In this document: in pieces, positions 54,501 to 61,552 of the stretch | How the letters are laid out: every line of letters begins with the position of its first letter | Numbering within the stretch: the stretch's first letter is position 1 | Origin: Physella acuta | Taxonomy: Eukaryota; Mollusca; Gastropoda; Physidae | Assembly: GCF_028476545.1 (NCBI RefSeq) | Contig: NW_026733185.1 | Coordinates: 1-64,000, forward strand | DNA: 64,000 bases | Reading direction: 5' to 3' | The notes under the pieces: generated by a model | What the model was told of the DNA's origin: nothing | Databases searched by the model: none | Seen by the model: only the letters and a program-made list of their open reading frames with translations | Program-made: the position numbers and the translations under genes

Positions 54501-56081
54501 GCGCCCCCCCCCTAAGGTCGGCGCCCGGGGACATATGCCCCCCCCCCCCTCGCTACGCCTCTACATAGAATCCGTCGATCGAGATTCTAAATACATAAAT
54601 CTATTTAAACAGCACCCTTCAAGTAAAAAAAAAAAAGCTAAATTATTGGATGGGGTGGGGTAACACCCTCAGGGAACCGGGTGACACCCGACCCAGTAAC
54701 GCCACTGCCCCTTCCCTCCCTCGTACATCCTTTCCTTGAAGACCTACACAAAATGCAAAAACAAAAAAAATGGATATGTAAATAATCTCAAAACCTGATT
54801 CTAGGAAACTAGTAAATACCGTAAACAGCTGGATAAGTGTATAGATCTAGTTCGAATTGAATTATAACACTGAATCTAATCAGATATCAAACTGCAGTAT
54901 CCATGACAACTATACTTTAACATTTCAACCTCTAAACCTACCCTGACCCAAATCCTTACTTAATGTAACTCCACATAACATTCTAGAAAACTCCAGCGAA
55001 AAACATGAGAGTATAGTCAACCGAACTATAAAAAAAATCGTGATGCTACGATTTTAACAAATCTCCGCACCTCTTCACCCCCACCACCTTCCGCATATAA
55101 AATGCTAGCAACCACAGACACAAATGTGGTTATTTACAGCACCCCAAACATTGTCGTCGCCCCCCCCCCCCCCCGTTACTATTATATAACAGGATCAGAG
55201 GGCACTTCCGGTCAATCACACGACCACAAATGAGATCCTTCACCGGAAGCGAGATTTCTTGTAAGCCGCGAATAATCCCAAACAGAACGGTTAAGGTTAA
55301 GACTTTACAGGCCATAAAGGTCTTTAGCTGAGCTCAGGCAAGCCTAGCTTAAAGGGAATGAAGTACAAAGTACACATCAACATAACAACAGACGTGGACT
55401 GACATTTTCGTCTTTTTTTTTAAATTATTAGCCCTACTCACAAATAAGTTACGTATGCCCTTCAGGCATTTTTCTCCGAAGGCATTGTTTCGTTCGAGGA
55501 TGTCCCAAAGAAACCCTGTAACCGCCGATAAATCTCATGTAATCACTATAGTAGTTAGGAATGAAGCCAGAAATACGTTTGGGGTTTCAATATTATTATC
55601 AGCATTTTAAAACAGTAAGGCTCCTAAAAACTTCCTTGTCAAGATGTACTTGCAATTAATTCATAGGATAAGAAACATATAACGTTTCGATAATAGCTGT
55701 AAATCGGGTTGTGCAGTTGTTAATAAAAAAAATTTAAAGAGAGGGAGAAAGAGATGTGTCATTTCAAATTAATGTAGATCTATAATCTTTATAGATGAAA
55801 CTTCAACCTTCTTTTAGCTTTCAAAAACATTTATTGGAATTACTGTCTCGAGTTACAATTGATATTTAATTCAATTGTTAAAAATAGAGATCTTTAAGAA
55901 TTACACTTCAATTCATCAAAATAATCATGTTAGTGTTGTTAGTAATCCTTACAGCGCCACCGCGTTACGTCACACTCATGTAGACATTACCTGTAGTCGT
56001 CACCGCCTCTCCTCCGTCCATCATGAACAGGCCAATGACCAGCACCAGTGGTACCAACCCTGACAGCAGCCACCCCTGCAT
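31276..56081 (-). CDS. IGSF9: Turtle/IGSF9-family cell adhesion protein, 15 coding exons
   Basis: Type I membrane protein of 1366 residues. Fifteen exons (56081 down to 31276, separate entries) join with GT-AG sites and agreeing phases, 4101 nt including TAG. Order: signal peptide (about 1-28); Ig 1 (C54, W67, C108); Ig 2 (C150, W163, C199); Ig 3 (C244, W256, C291); FN3 1 (about 312-405); linker; FN3 2 (about 434-528); transmembrane helix (538-561) followed by HSRKKDRK; then a Pro/Ser/Tyr/His-rich tail ending SEML. Family signatures are '[11 protein letters not shown]', 'CPVDSNPP', '[10 protein letters not shown]', 'KEDHGTYEC', 'HNDWQ' and '[19 protein letters not shown]', which I recognise from insect Turtle and vertebrate IGSF9/IGSF9B. 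Known relatives mediate neuronal adhesion, dendrite and axon patterning and synapse organisation. The three Ig domains match Ig 3-5 of the five in IGSF9; no Ig 1-2 exons were seen. Drosophila Borderless is a related alternative. Confidence 0.93.
33688..33767. repeat. 40-bp tandem duplication
   Basis: CATTTCTTCAACAAAAGATA and the next 20 nt are repeated once with little change, about 80 nt 5' of IGSF9-like exon 15. Confidence 0.9.
34982..35024 (-). CDS. IGSF9: IGSF9-like exon 14 (43-nt micro-exon)
   Basis: Encodes [14 protein letters not shown] in the juxtamembrane tail. Acceptor CTCAACAG, donor ACA/GTGAGT; its phases (1 in, 2 out) fit exons 13 and 15 exactly. Skipping it would shift the frame of the tail. 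Decayed tandem copies lie just 5' of it. Confidence 0.85.
35025..35250 (-). repeat. tandem copies of exon 14 and its intron edge
   Basis: The region around exon 14 repeats with a period of about 106 bp. The second copy (exon-like part about 35100-35138, still with CTCAACAG and encoding DVNYDEK) and a third, weaker copy near 35215-35250 lie 5' in the transcript. Neither keeps a good donor. Confidence 0.8.
35275..35440. repeat. 21-bp minisatellite beside exon 13
   Basis: Eight units of AAATGTAACAAATCAAAATA, period 21. Begins about 7 nt into the intron after exon 13 (- strand sense). Read through in frame it encodes a repeated FDLLHLY heptapeptide. Confidence 0.95.
35447..35581 (-). CDS. IGSF9: IGSF9-like exon 13 (transmembrane helix)
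   Basis: Encodes [15 protein letters not shown], then a 24-residue hydrophobic helix and [13 protein letters not shown] as stop-transfer. The LxGxxGG and hydrophobic pattern resembles the IGSF9 membrane span. Acceptor CTGCAAG, donor ACA/GTGAGT, phases 1 and 1. Confidence 0.92.
36594..37146. mobile_element. pogo/Tigger-like MITE, 553 bp
   Basis: Imperfect inverted ends CAGTGGCACCCTTCATATGAG and CTCGAGGTACCACTG, flanked by TA on both sides (36592-36593 and 37147-37148). The CAGTGGNACCTCG end and TA duplication fit the pogo/Tigger branch of Tc1/mariner. The interior has a long G tract (about 37008-37024) and no transposase frame. Confidence 0.8.
37351..37645. mobile_element. MITE with GGGGTCATCCATAAA ends
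   Basis: Left end AGGGGTCATCCATAAA and right end TTTATGGACGACCCTCT are imperfect inverted repeats about 295 bp apart. Both shoulders carry 'TTTTGTGA' motifs. Target duplication not clear. Confidence 0.6.
38560..38820. repeat. 73-bp array reaching the exon 12 donor
   Basis: Units containing GGTATTTAATTCGAGCCTAC and CACAAACAAGAAATAAGCAC start at 38581, 38654 and 38727. A shorter last unit ends at the exon 12 donor. Each unit includes a near copy of the intron start GTGCTTATTTCTTG (- strand). Confidence 0.9.
38821..39011 (-). CDS. IGSF9: IGSF9-like exon 12 (FN3 2, second part)
   Basis: Encodes [18 protein letters not shown] and so on to [10 protein letters not shown], the C-terminal strands of the second FN3 domain. 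Donor GTG/GTAGGT is chosen; CCCA/GTGGTA three bases earlier keeps the same phase and would remove one residue. Acceptor TTCTACCAG. Confidence 0.92.
39012..39310. repeat. 56/57-bp array of the exon 12 acceptor
   Basis: Five extra copies of the acceptor and the first 20 or so exon bases (+ strand CTATCAAGTAG/CTGGCAG at 39057, 39114, 39171, 39227 and 39283) lie 5' of the real site (39001) in transcript order. All keep CTGCCAG/CTACTTG and a pyrimidine tract. Confidence 0.95.
39742..39844 (-). CDS. IGSF9: IGSF9-like exon 11 (FN3 2, first part)
   Basis: Encodes [20 protein letters not shown] and [12 protein letters not shown], the A-C strands of an FN3 domain (P-P-S-N-L start and the conserved W). 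Acceptor TTTCTACAG, donor CTA/GTAAGT, phase 2. Confidence 0.9.
39984..40383 (-). mobile_element. dimeric tRNA-derived SINE, family 1
   Basis: On the - strand: a tRNA-like head (A-box CGTGGTCGAGTCGG, B-box GAGTTCGAACCC), a body from 'AGAGACAACTCC' to 'TGGCGCATAACCAGTTGACA', a second tRNA-like unit, then a (GAA)n tail. It is flanked by a 10-bp duplication AGAAAAATAC (39974-39983 and 40384-40393), the mark of target-primed insertion. The body matches the 3' end of the LINE at 46800-47148. Confidence 0.92.
41206..41458. repeat. 24-bp minisatellite beside exon 10
   Basis: About ten units of ACTGTCAGTGCCACTACCCA plus CATC or similar. Ends about 7 nt from the exon 10 donor at 41465. Confidence 0.92.
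41466..41546 (-). CDS. IGSF9: IGSF9-like exon 10 (inter-FN3 linker)
   Basis: 27 codons, [20 protein letters not shown] and PEVVENR. An acidic linker between the FN3 domains, as IGSF9 proteins have a variable linker here. Acceptor TTGGCAG, donor GAG/GTACGA; phase 1 at both ends, so it could be skipped without a frame shift. Confidence 0.85.
41547..46177 (-). other. IGSF9-like intron 9
   Basis: 4.6 kb of AT-rich sequence. Holds a tandem duplication of about 65 bp (42355-42480) and an unconvincing 113-codon + strand frame (42392-42733). No mobile element with clear ends and no exon recognised. Confidence 0.7.
46178..46350 (-). CDS. IGSF9: IGSF9-like exon 9 (FN3 1, second part)
   Basis: Encodes '[20 protein letters not shown]', then '[19 protein letters not shown]' and SDVVRQKTL, matching the IGSF9 FN3 1 signature (HDW, hydrophobic 'L-P-AYQF', 'NKLG'). 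Acceptor TTTCCACAG, donor TGG/GTAAAT. Confidence 0.93.
46800..47148 (+). mobile_element. LINE ORF2 C-terminal fragment
   Basis: A frame from about 46844 gives [13 protein letters not shown] and '[14 protein letters not shown]', a motif I know from the end of LINE reverse-transcriptase ORFs in molluscs and other animals. After a frame change, '[17 protein letters not shown]' and TAA end at 47148. It is 5' truncated and frameshifted at least twice (near 46848 and between about 47080 and 47095). Lies in IGSF9-like intron 8, opposite to the gene. Confidence 0.8.
47149..47410 (+). mobile_element. LINE 3' tail with tRNA-like unit
   Basis: Follows the LINE stop directly. It runs 'AACTGCTGCCTTGTAGC' to 'CGCATAACCAGTTGACACG', then a tRNA-like unit (A-box CGTGGTCGAGTCGG, B-box GAGTTCAAACCC) and a (GAA)n-like tail. 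The same order is the body and second head of SINE family 1. Confidence 0.8.
47562..47673 (-). CDS. IGSF9: IGSF9-like exon 8 (FN3 1, first part)
   Basis: Encodes [19 protein letters not shown] and '[18 protein letters not shown]', matching the 'SPH-P-V-V-A-VSWEPGYDGG' start of FN3 1 in IGSF9 proteins. Acceptor TTTTTCAG, donor GTG/GTAATC, phase 2. Confidence 0.93.
48020..48173 (-). CDS. IGSF9: IGSF9-like exon 7 (Ig 3, second half)
   Basis: Encodes [20 protein letters not shown] and '[19 protein letters not shown]'. C291 pairs with C244 of exon 6. 'KEDHGxxEC' is a strong family signature. Acceptor TGTTTCAG, donor ATA/GTAAGT. Confidence 0.95.
48189..48270. repeat. (TA)n microsatellite
   Basis: About 80 bp, starting about 15 nt 5' of exon 7 in transcript sense, just behind its acceptor region. 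Confidence 0.95.
48287..48370 (-). mobile_element. SINE family 2 fragment
   Basis: The body segment 'GAACTCTACTTCTCCTGTCC' (- strand) and its neighbours match the 3' half of family 2. The tRNA-like head is missing. Confidence 0.6.
49161..49276 (-). CDS. IGSF9: IGSF9-like exon 6 (Ig 3, first half)
   Basis: Encodes [19 protein letters not shown], then '[19 protein letters not shown]', with C244 and W256. Acceptor GTTATTTCAG, donor AAG/GTATGA, phase 0. Confidence 0.95.
50609..50711 (-). CDS. IGSF9: IGSF9-like exon 5 (Ig 2, second half)
   Basis: Encodes [19 protein letters not shown], then [16 protein letters not shown]199 and 'CTPYNSMG' are family hallmarks. Acceptor TTTTTGCAG, donor AAG/GTGAGT. 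Confidence 0.95.
50852..51160 (-). mobile_element. tRNA-derived SINE, family 1 (single head)
   Basis: - strand order: tRNA-like head (B-box GAGTTCGAACCC), body shared with 39984-40383, short (GAAGAA) tail. It lacks the second tRNA-like unit. Flanks TTGAGCTGAAA (50841-50851) and TTGGGCTGAAA (51161-51171) are an 11-bp target duplication with one difference. Confidence 0.88.
51396..51580. repeat. two (TA)n tracts with inverted flanks
   Basis: Tracts 51396-51461 and about 51485-51570. The bases around them, 'ACTTCAAAGTTTATCATA' and 'TATTAAACTTTGAAGT', are near reverse complements, so the whole can fold on itself. Confidence 0.9.
51777..51952 (-). CDS. IGSF9: IGSF9-like exon 4 (Ig 2, first half)
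   Basis: Encodes [20 protein letters not shown], then '[19 protein letters not shown]' and GNGTLL, with C150 and W163. 'CPVDxxPP' matches vertebrate IGSF9B. Acceptor TATTTCAG, donor CTG/GTGAGA, phase 0 at its end. Confidence 0.95.
52555..52676 (-). CDS. IGSF9: IGSF9-like exon 3 (Ig 1, second half)
   Basis: Encodes [18 protein letters not shown] and '[19 protein letters not shown]', with C108. 'YTC-PSNGLG-SASAYL' is the signature of IGSF9 Ig 3. Acceptor TTTACAG, donor TTT/GTAAGT. Confidence 0.95.
52939..53012 (-). mobile_element. SINE family 2 fragment beside exon 2
   Basis: The family 2 body end ('CTCTACTTCACTAGCCCCAT' and AAAGGGAACTT, - strand) starts 7 nt after the donor of IGSF9-like exon 2. 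Only the 3' part is present. Confidence 0.7.
53020..53185 (-). CDS. IGSF9: IGSF9-like exon 2 (Ig 1, first half)
   Basis: Encodes [18 protein letters not shown], then '[20 protein letters not shown]' and on to FKAKRI, with C54 and W67. Acceptor TTAATTGTCAG, donor CAG/GTGGGT; phase 1 start fits exon 1, phase 2 end fits exon 3. Confidence 0.94.
53186..55990 (-). other. IGSF9-like intron 1
   Basis: 2.8 kb. Rich in TAGATCTAGATC-type sequence (53560-54270). Holds a hAT MITE (54299-54563), an end of a related element (about 54650-54708, '...GTAACGCCACTG'), a C tract and two ETS-like motifs (55204 and 55240). No Ig-coding exon was found on the - strand. Confidence 0.75.
54299..54563. mobile_element. 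hAT-type MITE
   Basis: Ends CAGAGGCGTAGCGACCC and CTCGCTACGCCTCTA (last base changed from G), flanked by perfect 8-bp copies of CATAGAAT (54291-54298 and 54564-54571). Same family as 6076-6276 and 61553-61786, with extra 'AACTTTTGATTTGCACC' units inside. Confidence 0.9.
55991..56081 (-). CDS. IGSF9: IGSF9-like exon 1 (signal peptide)
   Basis: Encodes [16 protein letters not shown], continuing hydrophobic to [11 protein letters not shown], a clear signal peptide with likely cleavage near residue 27-30. Donor CAG/GTAATG, phase 1, which exon 2 requires. The ATG is the first residue of a classic n-h-c signal. Any 5' UTR exon lies at higher coordinates. Confidence 0.88.
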
Positions 56082-59000
56082 GACTAGTGGTTCCTTATCC
56101 GAAACTTCTCAGCCATCCGAAAAACAAGGAAATACCAGCACACGTGAATTACGAAATGAATTCCTTTCAACGATGCATCAACCGAGCGGGCAGGCGAGAG
56201 AAATTGTTATTCACTGCATGTTCAACCACGTCGAATTAATCCTTATGAATAACTAGAACAAACCAGCGCTTGATTGACGAAATAATGTATTCTTTTTATC
56301 TTTGTCTCTTCACTACTATATCCTTCTGAATCCGACAGATTAGCAAACAAATAATTACAAAGTAGACACACACAATTTATTTTAAAAAATACCAAAATCG
56401 TAATACAATTTACTTTTCTTTGAAACAAAAAAATCGAATTTCAAAATTCTTAAAATCCTGAAAACTGAAACGGCTCTAAATCTACTTGAAGAACTCTACG
56501 AGAAGGCACAAAGACCACACTACGCAATCTCTAAAACAAAGTTCAATCCTAGTATCTTTCCCGTTAAATAACCTACACAAGCATGAGAACAACAACCGAC
56601 TGTTAATTTATCCGAACATGTACCTTCTCCATATTCATACAGGGAATACTAGAATGAAAAATACACCATCATCTCACAGCTGAGAACAGCTTTATGCCAC
56701 TAGCTTGATGGTACTTTTACTAAAAGCGCAGTACAATATTCAAAACGTAGAAATAGTACTAATGTATTTTTATGGCACACTGTTTCAAGAATCGTAAACA
56801 AACTTTATACAATTTAACCTCAGGGATGGTTTGTACCTCGGTATTCCATATTACATATTACAAAAGCCGCTTTACATAAACGAAAATAATGGTCTTTTTA
56901 TATATCTGATTGTGTGTCTGTGTGTGTGTTTGTGTGTGCGTGCGTGCATGTGTAAAGTAAAAAAAGAATTACAATACATGCGTTGTTGTTTTTTTTTGTG
57001 TTTTTCATTTGCGATATGAATATGCACACTGAATTCAACACTTGCTTTCATAAAGGAATATGTCTTTCTATATTTTTTTAAAAATAAAAAAACAATATCA
57101 AAAGATGTTCGTAATACAGTACTACTTAGTTCAATCACAAACAACGTAAACACTATTCGATTGATAAACAGTAAACACTATACACCACTGTAGGAAAAAA
57201 AATATACAACTCCTACTTGGCTTTTAAAAAATAATAATGAAGATTTGCGAAACGAAACAATCCACCGGCACAATAGCTTAATTTAGCCCAGCAACCCGCG
57301 GATGTAGTAACTAAATCTAACGTCTGGTTGGCGCGTGGATCAGGTTACGAAACTGTAGGGACGTTATTGCTTTCCTGCTGGGGAAGGGAGGGGTTACCGC
57401 AGATGGGGACGGCATGCTAAGGGGGGGGGGGGGGTGTAATGGAGGGGGCGGACTGACCTGAAGGGGTTAAAATAGAAGGAACCCTTTGCACCTTGGCAGT
57501 AAACGTGACAACCTGACGTGACACCAAGTGTGCGACGTGATCTTTGTTTGTTTTTTTCCTACTACAAGAACAACTCGCAACAAATTGTCAATTTGGTGTC
57601 AACTATTTCACCTGGGGAGGTGCGGAGCGGGAGGGGAATTGGTGTGAGGTGGGGGGGGTGTGAGTGTGGGGGAGTGAGTCGCGGAGTTGGACGGGAGGGT
57701 TTAAAGTGGATTGGTGTGAGGCGTTGAACTGGGGTCCGCGGAGGAGGGTGGGGAGGGGGGTAATTGGTGTGAATGGCGGAAGCAAGAGTTGAGGGGGGGG
57801 GGGGGGGTAGACTGGGGATCGGTGTGAGACGTTTAAAAGCTGAGGTTCTAAAGCCAATAGAGAGAGAGAGACTTGTGATACGATTCTCTAAGACAAGTTA
57901 GGGGATTTAATGGTGTTGTTCTACAGCCGTGTTTGTGGTTTATTTTGGTTACCACCATCATCCAAGGGTTACGTTTAGGGCCAACATGAGTGCAAGCGTT
58001 GATGTTTACGGCCATGACTTGGCTAAAATATTGACACAAAGTTGGGTTGTCAGCCTTTAGCTGGCAGCCATGCTAACCCTATCCTGCCCTAATTTAACCC
58101 TAGCCTTAAACCCGAACAAAAATATAACCTAACCCGACTATTTTTATCGACAACAACGGGCACTGTATATTCAGGCGAACTATGTATAGCGAAATAGATA
58201 TGCAACCCAAATCTCTCGGTAGTGACTACTCTAAAATGTAAACAATGGTAATATGCATCACGCATAACAAATAACCTCTATTAGTAAACAAATCGTGACT
58301 TGAGTTAATTAGCAGCTAATTAACAATGTAATTGTTTACAAAATACTCAAAACACCATAGATGTCATTTCAACAACAAATGAATTAATGTGAAGTTCGCC
58401 CTGCTTTGAAGTGAAATAACGCCCCTTTGATGGGAACTTTTTTAAACATTTATTAAAGTTTTAAGTTTAAGTGTTAAGTTTTATTTTCTTTCGCTAATTT
58501 TCCTTTGTATCGTTAAAGTCAGCAGCCAGCATTTGTCTTATGGTTAGAATTAGGGAATCACCTTAATGAATTCAGAGTGTACACTTATAGTTTACAATAA
58601 GCCAAAAATATCTACAGCATTTAATTGAGCTATATGAAGAAAATTAAGACGAAAAAAAGTTTACTAACGTAACTATGGATACGGGGAAATATGTGACAGG
58701 CAACTATCAGTTATAAACAGTCTAAAGAAATATCAGGATTGATAAAATATACAGATTTTGATCTACAAGTCAAGACCTATATCATTATGGCTTTTTGTTG
58801 TTGTTTTGTTAAATAAAGTTACTCTACTGTTTGTTTTTTGCCAACTGTCTTACTAGAGCTTTGCTTTGGAGAGTATACCATTGTTATAACCTCAGAATTA
58901 GCAAACCATGAGAGCACTGAGAGATGGCGGAGAGGCGGGGGGGGGAGGTGTGTAGCATGAGGGTCACCTTAAACCGGAGACAGACGTTTTTCTTGACCGC

Positions 59001-59138
59001 AGCAGCCGACAACACCTGCCGGACTTCCCGGGGTCTAATCACATGCTAGGTCACATGTCTGTCCAAAACCAAAATGGCGGGTCGGTTTCAGTGAGGGAAC
59101 ACTGTCCTCCCCCCTACCCCATATAACTCCCAGGCACT
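56082..59138. other. 5' flank of the IGSF9-like gene
   Basis: No gene recognised. Holds short (GT)n near 56910-56945, G-rich irregular repeats (57420-57445 and 57600-57810) and a GC-richer stretch at 58905-59090. The promoter of the IGSF9-like gene is expected somewhere here but I cannot fix it. Confidence 0.6.
58905..59090. promoter_or_regulatory. possible promoter region (YY1-like motifs)
   Basis: GC-richer than its surroundings and contains GAGATGGCGG (about 58921) and AAAATGGCGGG (about 59071), which resemble YY1 sites often found at metazoan start sites. It lies 2.8-3.0 kb upstream of the IGSF9-like ATG. Orientation and use are unknown. Confidence 0.2.
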
Positions 59139-59384
59139 TTATAACCCTGTCGCTTGTTTTACCGCCAACGCGACCCATCTTATGAAGGGGTCAAGATGAC
59201 CCCTGACCCCAATATAATCTTGGCGCGCACACTTGGGTCTGATCCGTCTTATAAATTGAGATACTGTTGTAATAGTAATAGTACTTTTTGACCATCTGCC
59301 ACGCTGTCCTTTGTGGGCGGACGTCTCATGTAGAAGTACTACAGCGCACAGTATAATTGCACTCAGTACTTTAATTAGCACCAT
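59139..59384 (-). CDS. candidate small secreted peptide (81 residues)
   Basis: No family recognised. The frame starts MVLIKVLSAIILCAVVLL followed by HETSA, a convincing signal peptide with a cleavage site after the Ala-type motif, then about 58 residues that are basic (several Arg, Lys) with one Cys, ending ATGL and TAA. If spliced, the signal peptide could instead be a first exon with donor at ACA/GTATCT. The upstream 98 bp repeat the signal-peptide segment (59429-59526), where the frame ends after MVLIKVLSAIILCAVVLLIF. Could be a chance open frame, as no second exon, homologue or strong promoter is visible. Confidence 0.3.
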   Translation of the reverse strand: MVLIKVLSAIILCAVVLLHETSAHKGQRGRWSKSTITITTVSQFIRRIRPKCARQDYIGVRGHLDPFIRWVALAVKQATGL

Positions 59385-59526
59385 TAATATCTCGCGTTGA
59401 ATGTTAAATTGTTAGCAATCTAAAATATTAGAAGTACTACAGCACACAGTATAATTGCACTCAGTACTTTAATTAGCACCATTAACATATCACGCTGAAT
59501 GTTAAATTGTTAACAATATAAAATAA
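59331..59526. repeat. 98-bp tandem duplication
   Basis: Copies 59331-59428 and 59429-59526 differ at about eight positions. Each contains the ATG and hydrophobic codons of the candidate secreted peptide on the - strand. Confidence 0.93.
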
Positions 59527-59544
59527 CCAAGACAATATTAAGTT

Positions 59545-59795
59545 CCATTTCCGAAGGTGACCGTACATGGGACGAGTGAAGTAGAGTTCACCTGTTTCTG
59601 TGACCTCGGCATTTGAAGGGATAGTGTGGTCAGCCCAGCTTTACTTTCCCAAACGTGAGTTAAATAACCACCATAGCTAGGTGGACTCAGTGTCGTTCTA
59701 CTGAGTTTAACCCGGATTCGAACTCGAGACATTCGGGTAAGCAGTGTAGCGCTCTACCGTTAGGCCACGACGTCCGCCCAAACCAATGACCACAG
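59545..59795 (-). mobile_element. tRNA-derived SINE, family 2 (full length)
   Basis: Best copy of the family. - strand: A-box-like TGGCCTAACGGTAGAGCG, B-box GAGTTCGAATCC, then 'CTGACCACACTATCCCTTC', 'GCCGAGGTCACAGAAACAGG' and 'GAACTCTACTTCACTCGTCC'. The head would pass as a tRNA at first sight, but the body follows without a tRNA 3' end. Confidence 0.85.
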
Positions 59796-60388
59796 AATAG
59801 TAGAGGGTTATGGTAAAAAAAAAAAAAAGACCGAGTATAGGTAGAGCGGTGATTCTTAGCCTTTAACGAGGTATCGAATCCCACCAGTTTCATATTCATA
59901 ATCACCGAACCTTTCTTAATAGTTATTTCGTCCACATTGAAAAATCCGATCGTGAATCATATGAGTCGGGTATGTCTTGACCTCCTCCGAACCCTCGAGA
60001 ATGACTCACCATACCCCTAGGGTTGGATTGAACTCAGGTTAAAAAATAAAAACAAATGAATTACAGTGTAGCGCTCTACCGTTAGGCCACGACGTCCGCC
60101 CAAACCAATGACCACAGAATAGTAGAGGGTTATGGTAAAAAAAAAAAAAAAAAGACCGAGTATAGGTAGAGCGGTGATTCTTAGCCTTTAACGAGGTATC
60201 GAATCCCACCAGTTTCATATTCATAATCACCGAACCTTTCTTAATAGTTATTTCGTCCACATTGAAAAATCCGATCGTGAATCATATGAGTCGGGTATGT
60301 CTTGACCTCCTCCGAACCCTCGAGAATGACTCACCATACCCCTAGGGTTGGATTGAACTCAGGTTAAAAAATAAAAACAAATGAATTA
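59742..60388. repeat. 322-bp tandem duplication (recent)
   Basis: Copies 59742-60063 and 60064-60388 are nearly identical, the main difference being the length of an A run. Each includes part of the SINE head and a second tRNA-like segment on the + strand (A-box-like TAGGTAGAGCGG, B-box-like GGTATCGAATCCC). Confidence 0.95.
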
Positions 60389-61552
60389 CAGTTTCTAAAA
60401 AATAATAACCGGTTTCAAAATAAAAAGTCGTGATGGGAAAAAAAAACCCAAATGTAATTGCGATAATAATCGTTCAGTATTAGTGACAAATTTACATGTA
60501 GTACAATTAATAATAACAAGCCTACTAATAATACAAGTATGAATTTTAAGGACTTTCTGTCAATCTTTGGCAAAAACTCTGATAAAATTTGCACAGAGTA
60601 GCTCCCCCTTGTTAAAGTTAACCAAAGCCAACGGAACAGCGTGTAGTTGTGGAGGGCAAACAACACGAGAAAACAAAAGGGGCGCACAAATTCAACCTGA
60701 CACCGGTCACCATTGCTGTGGTAAAAAAAATTCAACAACCAGACATCACGTTTGGGTCGTAGGTTGGCAAATTTAACCATCAATGATGTTTGCTTTTATT
60801 TTTTAATTTCAACGTAAAAGAGCAATTTTTTTTTTACCATTTCTTCATTAGCCATACCAGAGACGGTGTGGTGGGGGAGGGGACCTGGATTAACATGGAC
60901 GCCATTTCTGAAAGACCCCCCCCCCCCCCCTAAACTAATCGCGTTGAGGCTAGAGTAAGGTTTAGGTTTGGTACAGGTATCAGCGATACTTGGTCAAAAG
61001 TTTCCAATTTAGAACGTTGTTTCTATCTTACTGGCTTAACAGGATTGTACCCAAAAAAATTCTTTCAATTAAATGATAAAACGAAGTGTATACCGGTAGC
61101 CTAAAATCCAAATGGATTACAATTCACGCTGTCATATTGTCGAGAGACTGAAGCAGTATTAAATACAGCCTGAAATTCCCCTTCACTAATCTATTTTAAA
61201 ACAGTGGGCCACCGCCTGCGCCTCACCCCTCCACTATGTCATTACATAACTACCCCCCTGTCAGTGCTGTTTAATCTAAGCTTGACTCATTTAAATTTCA
61301 AAATACCAGCCGTCTATGCATGACCTTCCACAACAGGCATTGACCTCACCGCTTCTAAAAATAGCGTGCCATGTCCGCCTATACATTCTTTTCAACATGA
61401 TCTGTGATGCCTGTCAAATGAGATGTAGCTGTTCCATGTAATGTTGTCTCAAGGCAGAGGGTGGGAGTTCAGTCAGTGCAGTGCCGTAAGAATCGTCTAG
61501 TCCGGTGCTATAACTTATTTAAGTGCGGGTTTAGTATTTAAGGGGTACCCCA
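60389..61552. other. non-genic stretch
   Basis: No gene, array or mobile element with clear ends recognised. Contains a C tract at about 60917-60930 and unremarkable AT-rich sequence. Confidence 0.6.

Noticed and set aside
55130-55315. Signal-peptide-like frame ([17 protein letters not shown]) on the - strand in intron 1, possible alternative first exon
   Set aside because: Its good donor candidate gives phase 0 while exon 2 needs phase 1; the only phase 1 donor is weak. The frame runs into a poly-G tract.
53186-55990. Missing Ig 1 and Ig 2 exons of the IGSF9-like gene
   Set aside because: I looked for Cys/Trp/'DxGxYxC' patterns on the - strand between exons 1 and 2 and found none; only MITEs and AT-rich sequence are present.
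59700-59780. tRNA gene on the - strand
   Set aside because: A- and B-box-like motifs are good, but the body of SINE family 2 follows directly and no acceptor stem closes. The same reasoning removes tRNA calls at 40100, 40340, 47290, 51100 and 59850.
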